From: an uncultured Prevotella sp.
Lineage (GTDB): Bacteria; Bacteroidota; Bacteroidia; Bacteroidales; Bacteroidaceae
Length of the DNA: 64,000 nt
Assembly: GCA_944319915.1 (NCBI GenBank)
Contig: CALUEY010000032.1
Location: 1-64,000, forward strand
Direction of reading: 5' to 3'
The translations under genes were made by a program, and so were the position numbers. The notes under the pieces are model-generated. The model ran no database searches. It was given only the letters and a program-made list of their open reading frames with translations, and had not been told where the DNA came from. Below, piece after piece: positions 52,259 through 60,343 of the stretch (the first letter of the stretch is position 1; every line of letters starts with the position of its first letter).

Positions 52259-53308
52259 ATGTTAGCATACACTTACATTGAAAAAGGCCGCTTTGAGCTC
52301 ATTGAGAAGCCGCGGCCGGCGATAATCCACGAACGCGACGCCATAGTGCGCGTCACGCTAGGCAGCATCTGCACGAGCGACCTCCACATAAAGCATGGCA
52401 GCGTGCCGCGCGCCGTGCCGGGCATAACCGTGGGCCACGAGATGGTGGGCGTGGTGGAGGAGGTGGGCAGCGGCGTGGCCGGCGTGCGCCCTGGCGACCG
52501 CGTGGCGGTGAACGTTGAGACCTTCTGCGGCCACTGCTACTTCTGCGAGCACGGCTACGTGAACAACTGCACCGACCCCGACGGGGGCTGGGCCTTGGGC
52601 TGCCGCATCGACGGCGGCCAGGCCGAATACGTGCGCGTGCCTTACGCCGACTGCGGACTCACGCCCATACCGCCCTCGGTGACCGACGAGCAGGCCCTCT
52701 TCGTGGGCGACGTGCTCGCCACGGGCTATTGGGCCGTCGACATATCCGGCGTGAAGCCCACCGACACCGTGCTCATCATAGGGGCCGGCCCCACGGGCGT
52801 CTGCACACTGCTCTGCGCCCTGCTGAGGCAGCCCCGCCGCATCGTGGTGTGCGAGGAGGACGCCGCGCGCCGCCGCTTTGTGGCCGAGCACTGGCCGGGG
52901 GTGGCCCTCACCGACGCCCGCTCGTGCCGCGAGCGCGTGCTGGCCGAGAGCGAGCACGGCGGCGCCGACGTGGTGATTGAGGCGGCCGGCGGCCCCGGCA
53001 CGTTCCGCATGGCCTGGGAGTGCGCCCGCCCCAACGCCGTGGTGACCATCGTGGCGCTCTACGACGGGCCGCAGGTGCTGCCCTTGCCCGACATGTATGG
53101 CAAGAACCTTACGTTCAAGACGGGCGGCGTCGACGGCTGCCACTGCGCCGACATACTGCGCCTCGTGGCCGAGGGGCGCATCGACGCCACGCCGCTCATC
53201 ACCCACCGCTTCCCGCTCACCGACATAGAGCGGGCCTACAGCCTCTTCGAGAGCCGTGCCGACGGCGTGATGAAGGTGGCCGTCACGCCGCCCTTGCGCG
53301 CCATGTAA
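52259..53308 (+). CDS. Zinc-dependent medium-chain alcohol dehydrogenase
   Basis: A 349-aa MDR-family dehydrogenase. The catalytic zinc residues are in GSICTSDLHIKHG and TVGHEMVG; the structural zinc loop CGHCYFCEHGYVNNC has four Cys near residues 85-100. The Rossmann motif VLIIGAGPTGVCTLL is near 180, and the C-terminal part is complete. It resembles sorbitol/threonine or secondary-alcohol dehydrogenases; substrate and NAD or NADP preference cannot be told. It follows murI by 48 bases and ends before a strong bidirectional hairpin. Confidence 0.88.
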   Translation: MLAYTYIEKGRFELIEKPRPAIIHERDAIVRVTLGSICTSDLHIKHGSVPRAVPGITVGHEMVGVVEEVGSGVAGVRPGDRVAVNVETFCGHCYFCEHGYVNNCTDPDGGWALGCRIDGGQAEYVRVPYADCGLTPIPPSVTDEQALFVGDVLATGYWAVDISGVKPTDTVLIIGAGPTGVCTLLCALLRQPRRIVVCEEDAARRRFVAEHWPGVALTDARSCRERVLAESEHGGADVVIEAAGGPGTFRMAWECARPNAVVTIVALYDGPQVLPLPDMYGKNLTFKTGGVDGCHCADILRLVAEGRIDATPLITHRFPLTDIERAYSLFESRADGVMKVAVTPPLRAM

Positions 53309-53355
53309 GCGCAGGGGCAGGTGCTGGGCTGCCCGGCTACCGGTTAGGGATGAAC

Positions 53356-53397
53356 GCAGGCGGGGGCCGGCGCTGTTACGCGCCGGCCCCCGCCTGC
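53356..53397. terminator. Bidirectional GC-rich hairpin
   Basis: Perfect 18-bp arms (GCAGGCGGGGGCCGGCGC and its complement) with a 6-nt loop sit midway between two converging genes. No T tract follows on either side, so strength is uncertain. Confidence 0.7.
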
Positions 53398-53447
53398 CAT
53401 GTGGCGTTGCCGCCTGCCGGAGCCGCCCGTTGGGGCGGGCTGCCCCG

Positions 53448-54344
53448 TCAGTATATCGTTCCCACTATCTTCTTGCTCCTCACCAAGTCCGACGTGCCGT
53501 TGCCGGGGTAGTGCATACCGGCGGTGAGCAGCCCGTTGTCGCGGGCGTAGTTGCTGAATTTCAGCCTCGTCTCTATCGCCCGGCGGCGGTCCATGTCGTA
53601 GTCGGCGCACAGGCGCAGGTCAATGAGCTGCAGGCTGAGGCCGTGGAACAGGTCGCCCACTATGAGCAGCCTGCCCTTTTGGTAGGCGGTGTGGCCCGGG
53701 GTGTGGCCCGGCGCGGCCATCGGCACGATGCCCATCGGCAGCCGGTCGGAGTAGCCGAAGCGGTGCAGCCGCCCCTGGTAGGCCCTCATGGCCTTGGCTG
53801 CCGGGCTGCCGGGCTTGCCGTTGGTCACCCAGTAGTCGTATTCATCCCGCGCCACGTACACCTCGGCGCGGCCGAAGGCAGGCTCGTCGCCTATGGTCAT
53901 GCCGCCTATGTGGTCGGCATGCAGGTGGGTGAGCAGCAGGTAGTCTATGCTGTCGGGCGTCAGGCCAAGCTCCGCCAGCCCCTCCATGAGCTTGCCGCCG
54001 CGCGCGGGGCCGTTGCCGGTGTCGAAGAGAGCGCGCTTGCCCTGCGCCTCGATGATGAAGCACCTCACCGACGACTCCACCTTGCCCGAGGGCGACAGGG
54101 CCTCTACCAGGGCCGAGTCTTCCTTGCCGTAGAACAGGCTGTTGGGCATGTACTTCGGCTCGGCGTTGTCGGTTATCGATATGAGCGTCATGGTGGAGTC
54201 TATCGCTATGCGCTCGCAGTGGGCCGCCTGGGCCTTGGGCTGGGCCTTGCCGCCCTGCCCAGGGCCGGCGTCCTTTGCCTTGTTGGTGCAGGCCAGGGCC
54301 AGCGCGGCGGCAGCGGCCAGGGCCAGTAGCTTGGTTGTTGTCAT
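53448..54344 (-). CDS. MBL-fold metallohydrolase lipoprotein
   Basis: A 298-aa lipoprotein with a metallo-beta-lactamase fold. The signal ends in a lipobox (LALAC, Cys19), followed by a Lys/Gln/Ala-rich linker. The zinc motif is LLLTHLHADHIGGM near residue 135; GHTPGHTAY near 215 and LIVGDLFHG supply the other ligands. The family includes lactonases and other hydrolases (the N-terminal PNSLFYG pattern resembles AHL-lactonase-like members). Location is probably the periplasmic face of a membrane. Substrate unknown. Confidence 0.85.
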   Translation of the reverse strand: MTTTKLLALAAAAALALACTNKAKDAGPGQGGKAQPKAQAAHCERIAIDSTMTLISITDNAEPKYMPNSLFYGKEDSALVEALSPSGKVESSVRCFIIEAQGKRALFDTGNGPARGGKLMEGLAELGLTPDSIDYLLLTHLHADHIGGMTIGDEPAFGRAEVYVARDEYDYWVTNGKPGSPAAKAMRAYQGRLHRFGYSDRLPMGIVPMAAPGHTPGHTAYQKGRLLIVGDLFHGLSLQLIDLRLCADYDMDRRRAIETRLKFSNYARDNGLLTAGMHYPGNGTSDLVRSKKIVGTIY

Positions 54345-54393
54345 CGTTGTTGTGGGTTGTTGGTTGGTTGCGGTTGTTTGCGTGGCGTGGCGC

Positions 54394-55620
54394 TCAGAGC
54401 AGCCTGCGGGCGAAGTAGCGCACGGGATACCATACGGCCATGAAGCCCACGGCCAGCACTGTTACGAAGATCAGGGCCACGTCCTCCGGGTGTACGCTCA
54501 CGGGGTAGGCGTCTACTATGAACGAGCCGCTCGTGCGGCCCAGCCCCACCAGGCCGTACTGCTGCTGCAGCCAGCACAGCAGCAGGCCCGCCGCTATGCC
54601 GAGCGCGGCCCCGAGGGCCGAGATCATGCGGCCCTCGAAGAGGAAGATGCGCGTTATCTGCCGGTCGGTGGCCCCGAGGTTGCGCAGCGTGGCCACGTCG
54701 GCCTTCTTGTCTATGATGAGCATCGAGAGGCTGCCTATGATGTTGAAGCAGGCCACGGCCAGGATGAACGTGAGGAAGATGTAGGCTATGAGCTTCTCCA
54801 CCTTCATTATCCTGAACGTGTCTTCCTGCTGCTCGAAGCGGTCCTTCACCGTGAAGCGGCCGCCGGCTATCTCCTTCACCTCGCGCTTCACGGCGTCGAA
54901 GTCGCTCCCCGGCCTAAGCCTCAGCTCCAGGGCCGACACCATGCCCTGCTGCCCGAACAGGCGGCGGGCAAAGTCGATGGATGTGAGTATGTAGTTCTTG
55001 TCGTACTTGGCCTGCTGCACCGAGAAGAGCACGCCTGGCGAGTAAAGCTCGTCTTCCACGAAGCCGTCGGTGGGGTTGGCCATGTTCAGCTGGCCCTCGC
55101 GCTTCGGGGCGTATATCCTCAGCGGCTCGCGGTAGCGGTAGCCCGTGCCCAGGGCCTCGGCCACGCGTATGCCCGGTATACCGTAGCTCAGCCCCCCGGC
55201 CTGCAGGCCGTACTCGCCGTCGCCCACGAGTATCTCGCGTATGTGGGTGAGGCTGTCGAAGTTGTCGGCCACGCCCTTCACCGTCACCATGGCCTGCCGG
55301 TCGCCGTACACGGCCAGGGCCATGTCCTCCAGGGTCTCCGTGGCCACCTCCACCTCGGGCAGCTGCCTGATGCGCGCCAGCGCGGGGTCGTCGGCGGGCG
55401 CCGTCTTGCCCACGGCGGGCGCCACCTTGAGCTGCGGGTCGAAGGCGGTGAAGAGCGAGGCCACGAGGTCGTGGAAGCCGTTGAACACGCTGAGCGTCAC
55501 CACCAGGGCCATGGTGGCCACGGCCACGCCCACCACGCTCACGCCGCTTATTATGTTGATGGCGTGGGTGCTCTTCTTTGAGAAGAGGTAGCGGCGGGCT
55601 ATGTAGAATGGGAAGTTCAT
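54394..55620 (-). CDS. LolC/LolE-like (FtsX-type) ABC transporter permease
   Basis: A 408-aa permease with one N-terminal helix (IISGVSVVGVAVATMALVVTLSVFNG), a ~210-residue periplasmic domain, and three C-terminal helices (AYIFLTFILAVACFNIIGSL, ALGAALGIAAGLLLCW, ALIFVTVLAVGFMAVWYP). IARRYLFSKKSTHAINIISG is typical of LolC/LolE, which extract lipoproteins from the inner membrane together with the LolD ATPase; none is encoded here. The start overlaps rbfA (ATGA), so the two are translationally coupled. Confidence 0.88.
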   Translation of the reverse strand: MNFPFYIARRYLFSKKSTHAINIISGVSVVGVAVATMALVVTLSVFNGFHDLVASLFTAFDPQLKVAPAVGKTAPADDPALARIRQLPEVEVATETLEDMALAVYGDRQAMVTVKGVADNFDSLTHIREILVGDGEYGLQAGGLSYGIPGIRVAEALGTGYRYREPLRIYAPKREGQLNMANPTDGFVEDELYSPGVLFSVQQAKYDKNYILTSIDFARRLFGQQGMVSALELRLRPGSDFDAVKREVKEIAGGRFTVKDRFEQQEDTFRIMKVEKLIAYIFLTFILAVACFNIIGSLSMLIIDKKADVATLRNLGATDRQITRIFLFEGRMISALGAALGIAAGLLLCWLQQQYGLVGLGRTSGSFIVDAYPVSVHPEDVALIFVTVLAVGFMAVWYPVRYFARRLL

Positions 55621-55952
55621 TTCTTCAGCAGCTCGTCGATGTGTTCGATGTAGTCGAGCGAGTCGTCGAGGAAGAAGCGAAGCTCCGGCACTATGCGCAG
55701 CTGGAAGCGCACCCGGGTGCCAAGCTCGTAGCGTATGGTGCGCTCGTTGGCGCGTATGCCTGCCAGTATTTCCTCCCCCCGCTCGCTGGGGAATATGCTT
55801 ACGTAGGCCGTGCACACGCTGAGGTCGGGCGACACCCGGGTGCGCGTCACCGAAACCATCACGCCGCGGGTGGCCCTGGTTTGCTGCTGGAAGATGAGGC
55901 TCAGCTCCTTTTGCAGCAGCCGGGCCACCTTGTTCTGTCTTGTCTCTTGCAT
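55617..55952 (-). CDS. rbfA: 30S ribosome-binding factor RbfA
   Basis: A 111-aa KH-fold protein needed for 16S rRNA 5'-end maturation in the 30S subunit. ETRQNKVARLLQKELSLIFQQ, GVMVSVTRTRVSPDLSVCTAYVSIF, RYELGTRVRFQLRIVPELRFFLDDSLDY and IDELLKK match the family over the full length. It has a perfect promoter 35-65 bases upstream. Confidence 0.95.
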   Translation of the reverse strand: MQETRQNKVARLLQKELSLIFQQQTRATRGVMVSVTRTRVSPDLSVCTAYVSIFPSERGEEILAGIRANERTIRYELGTRVRFQLRIVPELRFFLDDSLDYIEHIDELLKK

Positions 55953-55986
55953 GTTTGTCTTGGTCTTTGTTGCGTGGTTTAGACCA

Positions 55987-56017
55987 CAAAGTTACACCAA
56001 ATGGGGCGAAACTCAAA
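55987..56017 (-). promoter_or_regulatory. Promoter of rbfA
   Basis: On the minus strand TTTG, exactly 19 nt, then TAACTTTG. It is back to back with the tRNA promoter, their -33 elements only 17 bases apart. Confidence 0.85.
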
Positions 56018-56034
56018 AATAAACTCCCTTTTTT

Positions 56035-56065
56035 TTTGCTTTTCGGCCGATTTGCTGTATCTTTG
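56035..56065 (+). promoter_or_regulatory. Promoter of tRNA-Arg
   Basis: TTTG (56035-56038), exactly 19 nt, then TATCTTTG (56058-56065), 18 bases before the mature tRNA 5' end. A T tract precedes the -33 element. Confidence 0.85.
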
Positions 56066-56083
56066 CAAGCTGAAAAACGGATT

Positions 56084-56155
56084 GCCCTGATAGTTCAATG
56101 GATAGAACAACTCTCTCCTAAAGAGTAGATCCGAGTTCGATTCTCGGTCGGGGTA
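56084..56155 (+). tRNA. tRNA-Arg (anticodon CCT)
   Basis: A complete 72-nt cloverleaf. The acceptor stem is GCCCTGA with TCGGGGT; the D arm is GTTC/GAAC with an AATGGATA loop. The anticodon stem ACTCT/AGAGT encloses CTCCTAA, giving anticodon CCT for AGG codons. The T arm is CCGAG/CTCGG around TTCGATT. Discriminator A is followed by CGC, so CCA is not encoded. Confidence 0.96.
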
Positions 56156-56396
56156 CGCTTTCCCACCGCTTCCCCCAAGCTTTCTTTAATGTGTTCCCGT
56201 GGTTGGCCCGCCTGTGGCCGGGCGGGGTGCCGCAGCTGGCTTACAAAGTGGAAGCCGGGCGGCGCTGCCCCCATCGTTTCCATCATCAGATGCTTTTGCG
56301 AGGTTTCAGAATGGCGGTTGCGCGGCGGTTTTTGCGTCATTTTGCAATGCCGGGCGGCCTGTTGGCCCGCCTTGGCGCTTTTTTAGCGCAAAAAGT
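56156..56396. other. Gene-free stretch after the tRNA
   Basis: No coding sequence with credible composition is seen, and no clear terminator follows the tRNA. The far end contains AGCGCAAAAAGTTTTGCCG-like AT-rich DNA leading into the kor promoter. Confidence 0.4.
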
Positions 56397-56427
56397 TTTG
56401 CCGTTTCGCCAAAGTTTGCTTACTTTG
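56397..56427 (+). promoter_or_regulatory. Promoter of the korA-korB operon
   Basis: TTTG, exactly 19 nt, then TTACTTTG. The predicted leader to the korA start codon is about 120 nt and has no evident hairpin. Confidence 0.75.
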
Positions 56428-56554
56428 CACCTTGCTATCCAAGGCGCGGGCGCACGCCCGCAGGCCGCAGCCGCAGCCGTGGGCGCGCCCCGCCGGGCAG
56501 CATCGTTGAGGTAATGAGTAACAATTGTTTGAAGAATAAGATACAGAAAGACTT

Positions 56555-58408
56555 ATGGCAGAAAAATTGGAAGTAAAGGAACTCGACCAGGTTGTGGTCA
56601 GGTTCTCCGGCGACTCCGGCGACGGGATGCAGCTGGCAGGCAACATCTTCTCCACGGTGTCGGCCACCGTGGGCAACGGCATCTCCACCTTTCCCGACTA
56701 TCCCGCCGACATCCGCGCCCCGCAAGGCTCGCTCACGGGCGTGTCGGGGTTCCAGGTGCACATAGGCTCGGGCCGCGTATACACCCCGGGCGACAAGTGC
56801 GACGTGCTCGTGGCCATGAACGCGGCCGCCCTGAAGACGCAGTACCGCTTCGCCAAGCCGCAGGCCACCATCATCATCGACACCGACAGCTTCGGCCCCA
56901 AGGACCTCGAGAAGGCGCAGTTCAAGACATCCGACTACCTCGGCGAGATGGGCATCGACCCCGACCGCGTGGTGGCCTGCCCCATGACGCAGATGGTCAA
57001 GGACTGCCTGGCCGGCAGCGGGATGGACAACAAGAGCGTGCTCAAGTGCCGCAACATGTTCGCCCTGGGCATAGTGTGCTGGCTCTTCAACCGCGACATA
57101 AGCTACGTGGAGGCCTTCCTGCGCGAGAAGTTCGACAAGAAGCCGGCCGTGGCCGAGAGCAACGTCAAGGTGGTGAACGCCGGCTTCGACTACGCCGCCA
57201 ACACCCACCAGAGCGTGCCGTCAACCTACCGCATCGACTCCAAGCACAAGGAGCCGGGCCGCTACATGGACATCACCGGCAACAAGGCCACCGCCTACGG
57301 CCTCATGGCCGCCGCCGAGCGCGCCGGCCTGAGGCTCTACCTCGGCTCTTACCCCATCACCCCGGCCACCGACATACTCCACGAGCTGGCCAAGCACAAG
57401 TCGATGGGCGTCATCACGGTGCAGTGCGAGGACGAGATATCGGGCTGCGCCAGCGCCGTGGGGGCCGCCTTCGCCGGCGCCCTGGCCGCCACCTCCACCT
57501 CGGGCCCCGGCATCTGCCTCAAGTCGGAGGCCATGAACCTGGCCGTCATCGACGAGCTGCCCCTCGTGGTCATCGACGTGCAGCGCGGCGGCCCATCCAC
57601 CGGCCTGCCCACCAAGAGCGAGCAGACCGACCTGCTGCAGGTGCTCTTCGGCCGCAACGGCGAGAGCCCCATGCCCGTACTGGCCGCGACCAGCCCCACC
57701 GACTGCTTCCGCGCGGCCTACATGGCCTCCAAGATAGCCCTTGAGCACCTCACGCCCGTGGTGGTGCTCACCGACGCCTTCGTGGCCAACGGCTCCTCGG
57801 CATGGCGCCTGCCCGACATCGGCGAGCTGCCCGAGATACACCCCCACTACGCGCCGGCCGACCAAAAGGGCTGCTACACACCCTACCGCCGCGACCCCGA
57901 GACGGGCGCCCGCTACTGGGCCATACCCGGCCAGGAGGGCTACGAGCACATACTCGGCGGACTGGAGAAGGACGGCGACACCGGGGCCATATCCACCGAC
58001 CCCGACAACCACGACAAGATGTGCCGCCTGAGGGCGATGAAGGTGTTCCAGATACCCGTGCCCGACGTGGAGGTGATAGGCGACGGCCCGGCCGACGCCG
58101 ACCTGCTCATAGTGGGCTTCGGCGGCACCTTCGGCCACCTCTACTCCGCCATGGAGGAGCTGCGCGCCCAGGGCCACAAGGCAGCCCTGGCCCACTTCAG
58201 CTACATCAACCCCCTGCCCCGCAACACCTACTCCGTGCTGCGCAGCTACAAGAAGGTGGTGGTGGCCGAGCAGAACCTCGGCCAGTTTGCCGCTTACCTG
58301 CGCATGACGGTCGACGGCTTCGTGCCTTACCAGTTCAACCAGGTGAAGGGCCAGCCCTTCGTGGTGGCCGAGCTGGTGAAGGCGTTCACGAAGATAATTA
58401 AAAGTTAA
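56555..58408 (+). CDS. korA: 2-oxoglutarate:ferredoxin oxidoreductase, gamma-alpha fusion subunit
   Basis: This 617-aa subunit fuses the gamma domain (residues ~10-190, VVRFSGDSGDGMQLAGNIF, GEMGIDPDRVVACPMTQM) with the alpha pyrimidine-binding domain (~225-617, ITGNKATAYGLMAAAERAGLRLYLGSYPITPATDILHEL in pieces, GPSTGLPTKSEQTDLLQVLFGRNGE). This architecture is standard for Kor/2-oxoacid:acceptor oxidoreductases of anaerobes, which interconvert 2-oxoglutarate and succinyl-CoA with ferredoxin. The AT-rich repeat covers the last codons and stop. The beta subunit follows after an inserted small gene. A different 2-oxoacid is possible. Confidence 0.93.
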   Translation: MAEKLEVKELDQVVVRFSGDSGDGMQLAGNIFSTVSATVGNGISTFPDYPADIRAPQGSLTGVSGFQVHIGSGRVYTPGDKCDVLVAMNAAALKTQYRFAKPQATIIIDTDSFGPKDLEKAQFKTSDYLGEMGIDPDRVVACPMTQMVKDCLAGSGMDNKSVLKCRNMFALGIVCWLFNRDISYVEAFLREKFDKKPAVAESNVKVVNAGFDYAANTHQSVPSTYRIDSKHKEPGRYMDITGNKATAYGLMAAAERAGLRLYLGSYPITPATDILHELAKHKSMGVITVQCEDEISGCASAVGAAFAGALAATSTSGPGICLKSEAMNLAVIDELPLVVIDVQRGGPSTGLPTKSEQTDLLQVLFGRNGESPMPVLAATSPTDCFRAAYMASKIALEHLTPVVVLTDAFVANGSSAWRLPDIGELPEIHPHYAPADQKGCYTPYRRDPETGARYWAIPGQEGYEHILGGLEKDGDTGAISTDPDNHDKMCRLRAMKVFQIPVPDVEVIGDGPADADLLIVGFGGTFGHLYSAMEELRAQGHKAALAHFSYINPLPRNTYSVLRSYKKVVVAEQNLGQFAAYLRMTVDGFVPYQFNQVKGQPFVVAELVKAFTKIIKS

Positions 58409-58427
58409 GAGTTAAAAATTAAAAGAA
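58395..58427. repeat. TTAAAAG/GTTAAAA repeats overlapping the korA stop codon
   Basis: ATTAAAAGTTAAGAGTTAA and its continuation AAATTAAAAG span the last korA codons, its TAA stop and the gap to the next ATG, which starts only 20 bases after the stop. Confidence 0.6.
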
Positions 58428-58428
58428 T

Positions 58429-58809
58429 ATGCCCGGTGACAGCATGATTGAGGAGCGGAGTTACGCCTTTGCGCTGCGCGTGGTGAATGCCTACAAGTAC
58501 CTCACCACGGTAAAAGGAGAGCACGTACTGTCGAAGCAGCTCCTCAGGAGCGGCACGCCAGTGGGGGCGTTGATGCATGAAGCCAAGTTCGCGCAGGGCC
58601 GCGCTGACTTCGTGAACAATACTTCCATAGCCTTGAAGGAAGCCAACGAGACGCAGTACTGGCTCCGCCTGCTGCACGACAGCAGCTACATTGACGACGC
58701 TACGTTTGCCTCCATCTTCGGCGACGCGCAGCAAGTAACTGCGATACTCGCCTCAATCGTCAAGTCTACAAAGGCCAATTCTTTGAAATACGACACAAAC
58801 AATTCTTAG
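58429..58809 (+). CDS. Four-helix-bundle protein (S23 / 23S rRNA intervening-sequence family)
   Basis: A 126-aa all-alpha protein. SYAFALRVVNAYKYLTTVKG, VLSKQLLRSGTPVGALMHEA, ANETQYWLRLLHDSSYID and AQQVTAILASIVKSTKAN match the S23 family, first seen in 23S rRNA intervening sequences and related in fold to the Avd protein of diversity-generating retroelements. It sits between korA and korB and is bordered on both sides by AT-rich tandem repeats, as if inserted as a cassette. The function is unknown. MIEERSYAF, five codons in, is an alternative start. Confidence 0.88.
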   Translation: MPGDSMIEERSYAFALRVVNAYKYLTTVKGEHVLSKQLLRSGTPVGALMHEAKFAQGRADFVNNTSIALKEANETQYWLRLLHDSSYIDDATFASIFGDAQQVTAILASIVKSTKANSLKYDTNNS

Positions 58810-58855
58810 CTTTAGGTAATTCTTTTAATTTTTAATCTTTAATCTTTAACTTAGT
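58810..58855. repeat. TTTAATC heptads between the four-helix-bundle gene and korB
   Basis: TTTTAATTTTTAATCTTTAA and a further unit end about six bases before the korB ATG. Together with the block at 58395 they bracket the inserted gene in near-inverted orientation. Confidence 0.65.
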
Positions 58856-59857
58856 ATGTTTACACCTCAAGACTATAAGAAAGGGCAGCCAAGGTGGTGC
58901 CCCGGCTGTGGCGACCATTTCTTCCTGGCATCGCTCCACAAGGCGATGGCCGAGCTGGGCGTGCCGCCCCACGAGACTGCGGTCATTTCGGGCATAGGCT
59001 GCTCCAGCCGCCTGCCCTACTACGTAAGCACCTACGCCATGCAGACCATCCACGGCCGCGCCGCCGCCATCGCCACGGGGGCCAAGGTGGTCAACCCCAA
59101 GCTCGCCGTGTGGCAGGTGAGCGGCGACGGCGACGGCCTGGCCATCGGCGGCAACCACTTCATCCACGCCATGCGCCGCAACGTCGACATCAACGTAATC
59201 CTGCTCAACAACCGCATCTACGGCCTCACCAAGGGCCAGTACTCGCCCACGTCGCCCCGCGGCTTCGTGTCGAAGTCGAGCCCCTACGGCACGGTTGAAG
59301 ACCCCTTCCGCCCCGCCGAGCTGTGCTTCGGCGCGCGCGGCCACTTCTTCGCCCGCTCCGTGGCCACCGACGGCCCCGAGACCGTAGAGGTGCTCAAGGC
59401 CGCCTACCGCCACAAGGGAGCCTCGGTGTGCGAGATACTGCAGAACTGCGTCATCTTCAACAACGGCACCTTCGACAGCGTTTACAACAAGGAGGGGCGC
59501 AAGAAGAACGCCATCTACGTGCGCCACGGCCAGCCGCTCGTGTTCGGCGAGAACAATGAGTACGGCCTCGTGCAGCAGGGCTTCGGCCTCAAGGTGGTGA
59601 AGATAGGCGAGGGCGGCGTCACCCTCGGCGACATACTCGTGCACGACGCCCACTGCCAGGACAACACCCTGCAGCTCAAGCTGGCCATGATGGACACCGA
59701 GCAGGGCTTCCCCGTGGCCCTGGGCGTGATACGCGACGTTGAGGCCCCCACCTACGACGAGGCCGTGAACCGGCAGATAGAGGAGGTGAGCGCCAAGAAG
59801 AAGTACCACAACTTCATGGAGCTGCTCGAGACCAACGACATCTGGGAGGTGAAGTAG
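58856..59857 (+). CDS. korB: 2-oxoglutarate:ferredoxin oxidoreductase, beta subunit
   Basis: This 333-aa thiamine-diphosphate-binding subunit pairs with KorA. QPRWCPGCGDHFFLASLHKA opens the protein; the ThDP motif runs from VSGDGDGLAIGGNHFIHAMRR through INVILLNNRIYGLTKGQYSP (residues ~85-125). No 4Fe-4S ferredoxin domain is present, as usual in the two-subunit form. It would be co-transcribed with korA across the inserted gene. A strong GC hairpin with a T-rich tail ends the operon. Confidence 0.93.
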   Translation: MFTPQDYKKGQPRWCPGCGDHFFLASLHKAMAELGVPPHETAVISGIGCSSRLPYYVSTYAMQTIHGRAAAIATGAKVVNPKLAVWQVSGDGDGLAIGGNHFIHAMRRNVDINVILLNNRIYGLTKGQYSPTSPRGFVSKSSPYGTVEDPFRPAELCFGARGHFFARSVATDGPETVEVLKAAYRHKGASVCEILQNCVIFNNGTFDSVYNKEGRKKNAIYVRHGQPLVFGENNEYGLVQQGFGLKVVKIGEGGVTLGDILVHDAHCQDNTLQLKLAMMDTEQGFPVALGVIRDVEAPTYDEAVNRQIEEVSAKKKYHNFMELLETNDIWEVK

Positions 59858-59928
59858 GGGCCACGCCGATGCCCGGGCGCACCCTTGCCATCCATTGCCA
59901 AGGCGCCCGGCGAGCTGCTCTGTATGCG

Positions 59929-59970
59929 GCCGCCCCGCGAAACGCAGGTTTCGCGGGGCGGCTTTGTCTT
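59929..59970 (+). terminator. Terminator of the kor operon
   Basis: Perfect 15-bp arms (GCCGCCCCGCGAAAC and its complement) with a GCAG loop, followed by TTTGTCTTTG, lie 72 bases after korB. Confidence 0.8.
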
Positions 59971-60343
59971 TGCGCCGGGGCCGGGCAAGTTGCAAACCCG
60001 CCACAACGGGGGAGCAACGTTGGAGTGTGGAAGTTCCACAGCGTGAATGGGGGAGAGGGATTGCCACAACGTGGGAGGGAATGTGCCGCAACGTTGGGGA
60101 GAGGTGGGGCGGGCGTTCCCATGCCTTTGTTTATTGTCTTGATTTTTCAGTGATGGCCGCGCGTTGCCCAACCCTCTGGCAGCCAGTATGTTGCAAAAGG
60201 GCTTGCCTGGCGCTGCCAAACGTGCCGTCTTGCGGGGCCAAACGGCCCGTTCAGCCGCCCCGGACGGGCTGTCTTGCCCGGCGGTCGGGCCGGGGCGTGG
60301 CGGCGGTGGGCCTTTTGTCGCCGTTTTTTACCGCGCGCAGCCC
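59971..60343. repeat. Gene-free interval with dispersed repeats
   Basis: Contains TTGCAAACCCGCCACAACG with GGGGGAGC (59990-60015), matching 8941-8968, then three further CAACG(T)-GGGG-type copies to about 60103, and CCAAACGGCC at 60238-60247. No gene is credible here. A terminator for the converging sirtuin gene is not evident. Confidence 0.6.

Noticed and set aside
54394..56016. Extended LolC/E frame of 540 codons reaching upstream of rbfA
   Set aside because: The upstream part overlaps rbfA in another frame and has shadow composition. The family start MNFPFYIARRY at 55620 overlaps the rbfA stop.
56191..56576. Overlapping short plus-strand ORFs after the tRNA
   Set aside because: Several frames are open at once, a sign of GC-rich noncoding DNA, and they run across the kor promoter.
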